From contig CM065697.1 of assembly GCA_017654935.2 (NCBI GenBank), forward strand, positions 47,000,763-47,064,762: a stretch of DNA of 64,000 nucleotides, written 5' to 3'. Under the pieces are notes generated by a model. That model saw only the letters and a list, made by a program, of their open reading frames with translations. It searched no databases and was not told the DNA's origin. The position numbers were made by a program, and so were the translations under genes. Source of the stretch: Phymorhynchus buccinoides (Eukaryota > Mollusca > Gastropoda > Neogastropoda > Raphitomidae). Positions 54,927 through 64,000 of this stretch are shown piece after piece (position 1 is the first letter of the stretch; each line of letters begins with the position of its first letter).

Positions 54927-55677
54927 CAGTGGAACCTCCCTTAGAAGACCTCCCATTATAAGACTCCCTCCCATATTACGACCTACTTCTCGGAGACATT
55001 ACCCTTCTTTGTATTATACAATTACAATTTGTAAGTATTAAAATTACCTCCCTTATAAGACCCCTCCCTAATAAGACCTTATTAGTCCCCGAGCCGAAGC
55101 TATTGTTTTTGTCTGGTCCGTCCGTCCGGTGTCCGTCCGTCCATCCGGCGTGCCTACTTCCGTCCGTTTTTCTCAAAAACTATTCAGTCTATCATCATCA
55201 AATTTGGTATACTAGTTTGCCAAGATGCAAGCTATCCACTGATGTACACTGTAATTAGTTTTACATTAAGGTCAAGGTCGCGCCAGTTACAGGGTTCAAA
55301 CCCCGAAACACATAATCGCTAATATCTCGAGAAGTTTTGCATGTATTTTAATGCAGTTTTTTTCACATTTCTTGATGAATGGTCTATAACACAGTTGTCA
55401 TGATTTTTTCTGTGCGCGCGTGTGCGCATGATCGCGCGCGCTCAAATCACGGGTCCGAACCCCAAGGCTATATATAAAAAACTATTCAGTTACGTGCTGT
55501 TTTGATGCCTTTTTATGTAGTTACCCTTCGATTTTGATGCGGTTTTTTATGTATGTGTACAGCCGACACATTCCGATTTCGGAGTATCTCAGCGATGCTG
55601 CGAGGGGACTTTGCAGCCGCCCGGCGTTGCACTTGTTTTGGATTATTTTTGAAGGTCTTATAAGGGAGGTTCCACTG
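54927..55677 (+). mobile_element. CAGTGGAACC-family MITE with a 550-bp insertion
   Basis: CAGTGGAACCTCCCTTAGAA at the left and TTATAAGGGAGGTTCCACTG at the right, each flanked by TA. Family-like sequence resumes at about 55639 after an unrelated segment from about 55087. Confidence 0.85.
55087..55638 (+). other. Insertion in a MITE (gtccccgagccgaag ... cccggcgttgcac)
   Basis: Starts gtccccgagccgaagctatt, has gtccgtccgtccggtgtccg at 55119-55138 and two pairs of tttctcaaaaactattcagt / aaaaactattcagttacgtg words, and ends agccgcccggcgttgcactt. Probably a mobile element of a type I do not recognise. Confidence 0.45.
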
Positions 55678-55956
55678 TACTACTACAGAGAAAACGCTGA
55701 ATAGGAATGAGGGACATTGTATCAGCTTTAAGTCAGAGATACCATAACCATGTGTGTGTGTGCAGGGCTCCCAGTTGTCCTGCAAAACAAGGGTCCCAGG
55801 GACAACTACACTTATGGTATAGACGGTCCTAGATCAGTAGATGACAGATAGATCATAGAGGGTCCTCATTACATCACAAATATGAAAATTAGTTACTTTT
55901 ATTTTTTTAAGTGCATTTGATGAGTAGCGTGATAAAAGTTTTAAAATCAATGTGCG

Positions 55957-55957
<1 letters not shown>

Positions 55958-56028
<71 letters not shown>

Positions 56029-56030
56029 GA
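55958..56030 (+). repeat. (CA)n microsatellite
   Basis: About 65 bp of cacaca with one tata interruption. Confidence 0.95.
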
Positions 56031-56269
56031 GTTGGTAGGCAAAAATAGGCCAACTGAATGACAGTTGGGGAGAGAGAATAGATTGAAAGAAATTGGGACA
56101 ATCAATTCTTCTTCTTTCACAGGACATTCTCCGTCATTGTGCTAACAATTCTGATGTGTAAAACAAGGGGTTTCCGGTGCATTATATTATAACATTGGTT
56201 ATACAAAGTTCTACAAGTGCATAAACTATCTGGTGACAGGAAAAAAGCCGTCAAGAATTTTTTTTTGAT

Positions 56270-57010
56270 TTTTTTGATCAAAATGACCACTGGTCATTGT
56301 CACTGACCACTGGTCGATACATGGACATATTGACATTTGGCACAATTAAGCACCATTCGGTACAATTCAATACCATTGGATACTCACTGTAACCATAGAT
56401 CTGGTATTACTCGGTACAATTCGGTACCATTTGGGTACCATGTCGCACCGTATGGTATTATTTAGTACAACGCAGCACTATTTGGTACCATTCGATACCA
56501 TTTGCTATTTAGAATTAGATGCAACGCATTGGAGGTACGTACATATGGCTTGCCGTTTGTGTTCATGGACCAATGAGAATGCAATGCTTTTCGTCCCACA
56601 TACCGCTAGCCCACAACAACCTTGTGGGTTTAATGGTATACATGTGTGCTCACAAGATGTGGGAGTAAAGGTTGTGGGAATACACAACTGTATTGACGTG
56701 CCAGGCTAGGTTTTCAGTCAGTGTTACCACATGTATACCGCTGGTCCCACAGCAATTAGTACCACATACCATTGAACCCACATACAGCTAGTCCCACAAT
56801 TGTGTAGCGGTATGTGGGACTAGTTGCAATTCCTGTCTTTAGTCCCATTTGCAACTAGTCCCACAATTCTGATATAAATTTTGAGTGAAAGCATGCGCTA
56901 GGTACCACATACCGTTGGTACCACATACCTTTAGTCCCACATTTTGTGGTAATTGCGGTATGTGGGTCCAATGTTTGGGTACCAATGGTATGTGGCAACA
57001 AAAGTATGCT
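56270..57010 (+). repeat. Cluster of short GGTACCA / CCCACATACC words
   Basis: Irregularly spaced variants of ggtaccattcg and tcccacataccg in both orientations across 700 bp, without a fixed period. Unclassified low-complexity region; no coding signal. Confidence 0.6.
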
Positions 57011-57019
57011 TCTGCTGCA

Positions 57020-57175
57020 GCCTACCTTATATCAGCATGCAAGACAAACCAGAGGAACTTAGGAAGTTTCCGTTCTTCCCAAAGGCTGTGGCGGAATGGA
57101 ACTGTCTTCCATTTGAGGCAGTTACATCAGCCTCGGTGGAGGAATTCAAAATCTGGATCTATCCCCCCCTCCTCC
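57020..57175 (+). pseudogene. LINE ORF2 C-terminal fragment
   Basis: Reads LPYISMQDKPEELRKFPFFP, KAVAEWNCLPFEAVTSASVE, EFKIWI, the 'sFfprti.eWN.Lp.e.v...sle.Fk' ending of jockey/CR1-type ORF2 proteins. Confidence 0.75.
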
Positions 57176-57179
57176 CCTT

Positions 57180-58372
57180 CCTCCTGTCCCAAACCCCACC
57201 CATCCTTGGCTTCTCTGCTTTCCTTCCCCTCTTCCCATTCGCCCACCCCTCCCCTCCCCCACCCCCCTTGTCCCTTTGAAGCTGACCATCTGGGCAGCCA
57301 TTCATTTTTATCCTCTATACTTCTTTCTCTTGACATCCTCCGTCATCCTACTGACGATTATGATGCATTACAAACGGTGTTTCCGGATTAGAAATCAATA
57401 TGTAGGGAGTAAATGCTGCCCAGATGAACAGCTCCAACTCCAAGGGGAATGGAAGTGAGGGGGAGAGGGGGACGAGGGAGGGGGAGGAGGGAAGGTGGAG
57501 TTTAAATCTGGGTTTCTGAAGACCTCCATCGAGGCAGATGTTATTGCCTCAGGTGGAAGACTGTTAACACATCTACAAGCATCCTAGTCATGCCAATCAT
57601 GAAAAAGAATACAAATAATCAGAAAGACCCAAACCTTAGTAAATTAAAATACCAGTATGAACTATGACTAATAGTCTACCAAAACCGCCACAGCTGTGCC
57701 AACTCAAAAAAAAAAAAAAAAAAAAAAAAGACGCTTGAGAGGCCGCGCGGCCTAGTCGTCTTAATCTACCTGACCTGACCTGACACACAGCCCTAGGGAA
57801 GAAAAAAACATGAGTATACACTATACAGATGCCCCTTGTATTATATTATATATAGTTATTGTATCATAATCTTCAAAATGTTGAATGAGACTTAGAGCAA
57901 GAAGAAGGACCAATCATTATGTGCTTGTAAGGCGACCACGAGCATTCCTCCTTTCAGTGTCGCCCCTCCCCCCTCCTTTCGCAATCCCATTTCCTGGTTT
58001 TTCCTTGATCGAGGTCAAGCCTTCTGCTGAGGTTTTGGAATGAACAAACTCATCTTTTGCATTTGTCGAAGTCGAAGTACTCACCTCAAGTTGCACGACA
58101 GACCCCTAAATCTGTAAGAAACGCGATGATTTTGAATAAAAATTTGGATTGGGAATCCTCACAATCTTTGTCAACTATACTGGAAGAAGAAGAAGAAGAA
58201 GAATGGTGAATCACAACCGGCAATTTAAAAATACCGGTGCGCATCAGTGTCCGAATGCAAACTCTCGCGTTTTGGAGATACAATGAGGTGATGTGGGTAG
58301 TGTTCAGACTGACTTCGTGCACGTCTAGGTTAGTGTATCTAAGCTTTCTGGTGATAAAGCAGGATTTCTCTG

Positions 58373-58424
<52 letters not shown>

Positions 58425-58430
58425 CGTTAG
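57180..58430 (+). other. Intergenic sequence
   Basis: C-rich then G-rich tracts (57165-57270, 57455-57500), a poly-A with gacgcttgagaggccgcgcg at 57705-57760, (gaagaa)n at 58180-58202 and (CT)n at 58380-58421. No gene. Confidence 0.5.
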
Positions 58431-58920
58431 TAAAGCCTGCCAAATGATAGGATTGATCAAAAGGACATTTCTAAATATCGACCGTGATATTTTTTATTAA
58501 ATTATATAAATCATTAGTAAGACCATATCTAGAATATGGTAACATCATATGGTCTCCAATGTTCAAATACCAATCTAAAGCCATTGAAAAAGTTCAGCGC
58601 AGAGCCACTAAGCTTGTTAAAGAGTGCAAAAATATGAGTTATGAAAATAGACTGGTTTATCTAAATTTGCACTCTTTGAAAGGCAGGAGCTAACAATTGG
58701 AATGAATTAACTAACGAATTAAAATGTGCACCTAATACTAACATGTTCAAAAATCGTCTCGACAAATCTCCAAATTATTTAAATTTATTTAGAAGCTTTG
58801 ATGAGTAGCTAATTTTAGGAAAATGTAACCACAATAAACCTTGACCAGTACTTGTATGTAATACTGAATGTATAAAGACGGGACTCTCTACAAAGCTTGA
58901 CGGCTTATTTTGTCCCTATC
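58431..58920 (+). pseudogene. CR1/Rex-like LINE 3' fragment with internal deletion
   Basis: KACQMIGLIKRTFLNI, then a shifted frame LYKSLVRPYLEYGNIIWSPM, FKYQSKAIEKVQRRATKLVK, SYENRLVYLNLHSLKGRS, then NNWNELTNELKCAPNTNMFK, NRLDKSPN. The same family as 60187-62230. About 50 codons are missing between SLKGR and NNWNE. Ends in (act)n. Confidence 0.85.
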
Positions 58921-58940
58921 TACTACTACTACTACTACTA

Positions 58941-58974
<34 letters not shown>

Positions 58975-59079
58975 GTTTCACTCCGTGTTAGTGTGCGCGT
59001 GACTTAACCGTACACCGCTGCGTGCAGGTGGGAGCGCATGTAAGCTTACAAAATATCACGTGGATTATTTAAGAGTTCA

Positions 59080-59165
59080 ACAATAATAATAATAATAATA
59101 ATAATAATGGTTATTTATAGAGCGCTTTAACTCCCTTTGCAGGGTGCTCAAAGCGCTGAACAAAG
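59080..59165 (-). repeat. AGCGC-hairpin retroelement tail with (AAT)n
   Basis: (aat)n then atagagcgctttaactccct ... ggtgctcaaagcgctgaaca. Confidence 0.65.
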
Positions 59166-59296
59166 GCCTAAACACAAACATACAGATAAACACCAAGCCA
59201 AGAATAATCAACATGAAGACAAGTATCAATGAATATAAACATTAAAAATAAGTGAGACTGTTCATACAAAATGCATGTATTAATCTCTCTCTCGCC

Positions 59297-59319
59297 CGCC
59301 CCCCCCCCCCCCCCCCCCC

Positions 59320-59366
<47 letters not shown>
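59297..59366 (+). repeat. Poly-C tract, about 70 bp
   Basis: Almost pure C with one T. Other homopolymer C or G runs are at 9528, 11930, 14048, 43338, 54015, 59648, 59934 and 62360. The true lengths may be uncertain in any assembly. Confidence 0.95.
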
Positions 59367-60186
59367 ACACGCACGCACGCACGCACGCACACACACATAC
59401 TGCAGGGTAATATCATCAAGGACTATGTGGATTAGAGGTGAGAGTATGAGGTTTCAAAAAGATGAGTTTTCAGAGAAGTTTTGAAAGACTGAACAGAGGA
59501 AGAGTGGCGAACACTGTGTGGTAAGCTATTCCAGACCGAGGGAGCAGAGTACGAGAAAGAAGATTCACCGAAGGATTTAGTTTTAATACGGGGAGTGGAG
59601 AGCAGGCATGAGTCGGAGGAAGATCTGAGATGTCAATAAGCCTTGTACACCCCCCCCCCCCCCCCAACTCCCCCCTCCCCCCCGAAAAAAACACCCCAAC
59701 CAGCTTGTGATTAGGGACATTTAGTTTATAGTGAGTGCGGTGCGTGTAATGCCCAGCATGTGTGCATTAACTTTGAATGTGACAAGTAAAAGGGCTATTT
59801 TAGCTGCATAATTATATCCCCAATAAACAGTATGTTGATTGCATTTTAAAAAGTCTTTGATCTCACAAACACGAGTGAGGAAAGAGAGAGAGGGGAATTA
59901 TGTCAGTATATAAGTTCCAATGGTGAATTGAGGGGGGGGGGGGGGGGTACATGGATTCTGGACCCCCAGCCCACACGTACTCATCCACGTCACACACACA
60001 CCCAAAAAAAGAAATAAAAGAAAATGAGCAAGAAATGTAATTCCAAGCCATAGTTTTTAATCATGGGCTATAGTAATTAGGGACAGAACAAGCCGTGAGG
60101 CTTTTTAGGAGTCCGATATCGTTTTAAACTTTGGCAGGTGTTAATAGGTCAAGGTTTGTACGGCTAAAAATGTTTCCTATAACAAA

Positions 60187-62230
60187 TTAATCAAAGCTTC
60201 TGAATATACTATGCCCCACATGGCCGAAAGGCCAAAGAGGGCGTAAAACATTATTTCTTCTTCTGACTATACTAATAAATTTTGGAAAATCATCAAGACG
60301 ATTTTTGAAGATGTTAGTATTTGGTGCACATTTTAACTCAAAAGGAAATTCATTCCACATGTTAGCAACTCTGTTACTGAATTTTTTTCCTTCTAATATT
60401 AGTATTAAACCTTTTGATAAATATCTTCCCATCAGAATTTCTTGTCAGATTATACTGTGGTGATTCAAAAAATGTATCCCATGACAAATCAATATGGCCA
60501 TTAAATAATTTGTAAATTTCAATAAGATCCACTCTAATTCTTCTTCCCTTTAATGAAAACAAATTAAGATACAAAAGTCTATTTTCATAAGACATATTTT
60601 TACACTGCTTTACAAGTTTAGTAGCTCTGCGTTGAACTTTTTCTATTGATTTTGACTGGTACTTAAATCTTGGGAACCAAATAATATTGCCATACTCTAA
60701 ATGTGGCCTTACTAATGCTTTATATAATTTATTGAAAATATCACAGTTCATACTTATAAATGTTCTTTTGATTAGACCAATCATTTTATTAGCCTTATTA
60801 ATACAGTTTTGAATGTGTGTGTCAAAAGAAAAATCTTTGTCAAAAGTCACTCCAAGGTCCTTTTCATCTTCACATGTTGTCACAGAGTATGATACATTGT
60901 TCTTGGTCATGGTATATTCATATGGGGATTATTTTTTCCAGCGTGCATAACCTTACATTTATTAGTATTAAAATACAGATTCCATTTATCACTCCATTCT
61001 TGTACTAGATTAGTTAAATCCCTTTGAAGTAAATAACTATTAACTGATTTATTGAAAATCTTTGTATCATCAGCAAATATTTTGCATGATGATTCCATAC
61101 ACTCTGGCAAGTCATTAATAAAAATAGTAAATAAAAGAGGTCCTAGTATGCTCCCCTGAGGGATTCCACTCAGTACTTTAGCGTCTGGTGAGTATTTCTC
61201 ACCAACTCGAACCTTTTGAGACCTGTCAGTTAAGAAATCTTTTATCCAGCCATGTATATTCCCAACAATCCCATAAGATCTGATTTTCATTAGGAGTCTA
61301 TTATGTGGAACACTGTCAAAAGCTTTTCTGAAATCTAAATAAATAATGTCTATTGGATAACCATCATCTAATAAGTCAGTAATTTCCTCCATAACCTCCA
61401 TAAGCTGAGTCATGCCAGATCTTTTGAGTCTAAATCCATGCTGACATGTGGCATATAGTTTATTATCATTCATATGGGCTATAATTGCATTTCTAATAAA
61501 AGATTATAAAACTTTACATATAATACATGTTAAGCTTACCGGTCTATAATTACCTGGCTCAGACCTGGAGCCCTTCTTAAAAATGGCTGTAACATAAGCT
61601 TTTTTCCAATCAGTAGGAATTACTACAGATTCTAGGGATTTATTAAATAATGATGTTAGATGAATAGATAATTCGCTTGACAGTTCCTTTAATACTCTAG
61701 GAGGAATACCATCGGGGCCTTGTGCTTTTGAGGCATCCAGTTCCTTTAATTTTTTCTCAACCGCTTGGGGAGTAACTCTTATATCTGAAATTGAAACACC
61801 GGCTGAATTAACACAATCTGACAATATAGTGGTGGATTTATAACATCCCCATCCGTAAACACACTAGCAAATAAATTATTTAATGTTTTAGCTTTATCCT
61901 CGTCAGTTACAGCGTACTCACCGTTATCTTTTTTAAGAGCACTAACTCCGACATTGGTTTTTGACCTTTCATTAACATATCTCCAAAATGCCTTTGGATT
62001 TGTTTTACAATTATTTGCGACATTCTTTTCATAGGTTTTCCTTGATTTTTTAATTGATTTATTCAATTTATTTATTGATTTTCTATATTTTTTGTATAGG
62101 CCAGCCCCTTTTTAATTTTTTAATTTTGTCTGGATGCTATATAAGCTTGACCTTCTTAGTTTGCAGAAATTTTGAATATTGCTTATGTTTCTTTTTAACC
62201 TTTTTTAACACTTTTTTTTATTTACCCAAG
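60187..62230 (-). pseudogene. 5'-truncated CR1/Rex-like (jockey superfamily) LINE, reverse transcriptase nearly intact
   Basis: Read on the minus strand from about 62230: linker with NPKAFWRYVN, then the RT blocks KAQGPDGIPPRVLKEL, PGNYRPVSLT, QHGFR, YLDFRKAFDSVPHNRL, GIPQGSILGPLLFTIFINDL and FADDTKIF (the catalytic Y/FxDD box). The thumb follows, ending LVRPHLEYGNIIW, KVQRRATKLV, SNRVANMWNEFP. There is no endonuclease domain, so the copy is 5' truncated. It is broken by a frame change near 61830, a nonsense TAA at 61506-61504, a one-base shift near 60915 and another near 60390. The tail ttacgccctctttggccttt/cggccatgtggggcat (60205-60250) recurs at 12765-12800. No RNase H is seen. Confidence 0.9.
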
Positions 62231-62239
62231 ATGACTTTG

Positions 62240-63700
62240 AAATCCCAGTGTTGGGCACTGAAACTAGAAGTGTAGCATCCACGTTTTAACCGAGTTTCCC
62301 AGGAGAGGCCTTCATCGCATTTTTTACAATGATTGTCAGCTTTTGGAGGGGCCTTGTTCCCCCCCCCCCCCCCCCCCCCCCCCCCCGACTCCCAACCACG
62401 CTCAGGAACGGACCCCCCCCCCCCCCCTACCCCACCTCTTCCTTCCTTCTCCACTAGGCCTAAATTGAAAACGCCCCTGAGTTCCCCCATAGAAGTAGTA
62501 CCTCGATGGTTCCTTTAATTATTCTTTACGTCCTCTCGGCCGAAGCCATATGGGACATTACGTTTTATTTTTAGATATTGGAAGAAGGGGGAAGGGGAGA
62601 GAAAAAAAGAAGTTTCAGTTTACTTTAGATGTTTATTTTACTGTCTATGGATGTTTATATCTTGAATAAAGGTCAAGGTGTTTCTTTTTATGAGCCATGG
62701 CTCGCACTAGACTACTCTGTCTTATATATATATAAAACTCTGCTTTTAGGTAAAATGATTGATTAAAATGAAACTTTTAGCTGCACCCCGCCTGGCGAGA
62801 GCCTAGTGATTAAAATTTCAGGACCACTTTGATTTTAAAAGAACAAGTATTTTTAATGAATTTTTTTTTTTTTTTTAATTCCAACAAAGGTCAAACGAGT
62901 ATATTTACATATTTTTGTTTTTATTGAACTTTTTTAATGAAAATTCTCGTTTTAAAAAGGTTTCCACTAAAAGTGGAAAACTATTTGTACAAGGTTAAAA
63001 GATGATACGTCAATTATTTTTATAAAAGATGAGAAAATATTAAGAGATGGGAGAAACTAGGGTCCCTAAATAGATTCAAAAACTTATATACAAACTGATT
63101 GCCACCACAGACTCTAAAAGGCACTAACAAATTTTGGCCGAGTCTGGGCAGAAAAAGTTATATGGACCCTATGTTTCAAAATGTTAATGAAGTTTAAAAC
63201 TTTGTTTAAGAGCGTAATTTGTTATTAAAATATCTTTAAAATTTATGAATTTTAAAACTGGTGGTTCCAGACGGAGATAGTTAACGATTCCTACTTGTTT
63301 AGGTCGGGGGGAGGGAGGTAGAGGGACCCTCCTCGATGGTTCCACCCCTTGTGTTGGATTTATAAAATTGTCTACCTTGATTAGGCTAATGCTGCGCCAC
63401 CAACAAGGAAGAACACGAAAGCTCGCCTAGCTGCTTTCTAGGCCTAGGCCTACAACATCATCCGATTCCGGCCTGTGTCATCTGTTTGGTACGTGTAGTA
63501 GAATATGATTGTCTGTGCGTTTTACCATCATAATTATGGTCTAGTGTTACCCCTTAGTTAATTCACAGTGCAATACTAACACTGTAAGTTATTCGGTGAC
63601 TTTTTTGGGGGCCTACATTGGAATGTTTAGTTACGAATAGTAACGGGATTTCCCGCTAAAGAGTGCCCGTTTGTCTAAATCTTTCTCCTCTTTCCTTCTG
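62240..63700 (+). other. AT-rich intergenic sequence, no gene recognised
   Basis: Poly-C at 62360-62386 and 62413-62427, a tttacgtcctctcggccgaa tail-like word at 62526, and an AT-rich region 62560-63300 without repeats I can place. Confidence 0.45.
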
Positions 63701-63702
63701 CA

Positions 63703-63750
63703 CACACACACGCACACGCGCACACACACACGCACACGCACGCACACACA

Positions 63751-63793
<43 letters not shown>

Positions 63794-63803
63794 TGACGCA
63801 CGC

Positions 63804-63840
<37 letters not shown>

Positions 63841-63853
63841 GACACACACACAC
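63703..63853 (+). repeat. (CA)n/(CACG)n microsatellite
   Basis: cacacacacgcacacgcgca and similar over 150 bp. Cys/Val ORFs on the minus strand are artefacts. Confidence 0.95.
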
Positions 63854-63858
63854 TCAAC

Positions 63859-64000
63859 AGTCTAATGAGCTTAAAACAATCAGGATCCAGGGATTTAGAT
63901 GGAATCGATGGCAACATTATAAAACTAGCAGCACCTGCTATTGCTGACAAACTTACATATATTTATAATCTGTGCATAGATAAGGGTCAAGATGTGCCCC
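63859..64000 (+). pseudogene. LINE reverse transcriptase fragment running off the right edge
   Basis: Open frame [47 protein letters not shown]. This matches the RT start 'lk.sks.G.DgI....lK..ap.ia..l..i.N.si..g..P' of non-LTR retrotransposons. A different family from the 60187-62230 LINE. Confidence 0.8.

Noticed and set aside
56885..57391. 168-residue ORF as a host gene
   Set aside because: Composition is Pro/Ser-rich; a LINE ORF2 end lies in another frame of the same DNA (57020-57175). No splice sites or family match.

Overview
This is eukaryotic genomic DNA, very rich in repeats, from an invertebrate animal. The intron structure, the two animal signalling gene families, the CR1/L2-type LINE fragments, tRNA-derived SINEs, piggyBac-, pogo- and hAT-like MITEs and the many expanded micro- and minisatellites are what I would expect of a lophotrochozoan. 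My best guess is a gastropod mollusc, but the species assignment is inference. There are no bacterial-style operons, CRISPR arrays or phage genes.

Two host genes can be rebuilt by joining exons with matching splice phases. (1) On the + strand, 481-14461, is the 3' part of a soluble-type (class III) guanylate cyclase: eight exons, about 829 residues in the window. It runs from what looks like the very end of an H-NOX domain, through a huge Ser/Asn-rich linker, to a complete catalytic domain with both metal aspartates, the Glu/Cys guanine-selecting pair and the Asn/Arg catalytic pair. The 5' exons (heme domain) lie left of the window. (2) On the - strand, 53722-33321, is a complete 287-residue tetraspanin in eight coding exons, with four membrane segments, a CCG motif and six large-loop cysteines. 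The two genes converge, with their 3' ends about 19 kb apart.

Layout: 1-384, fragment of a transposase-like ORF (-). 481-14461, cyclase gene, whose introns hold decayed partial copies of its own exons, minisatellites and MITEs. 14417-19912, minisatellites, two SINEs and LINE/SINE tails. 19912-26072, a 6.2 kb satellite of 20/24-bp units. 26073-33300, intergenic DNA with a 43-bp minisatellite, nested piggyBac-like MITEs and long inverted repeats. 33321-53722, tetraspanin, with transposons in almost every intron. 53723-64000, mobile-element graveyard containing a nearly readable CR1/Rex-like reverse transcriptase (60187-62230, -) and several LINE fragments.

The most unusual feature is the cyclase locus. 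At least four of its eight exons are accompanied by truncated 'shadow' copies that keep splice signals, including an array of eight copies of one exon start in which only the last continues into a full exon. A MITE sits inside a splice donor, and a minisatellite contains the stop codon. I found no complete new defence or biosynthetic system.
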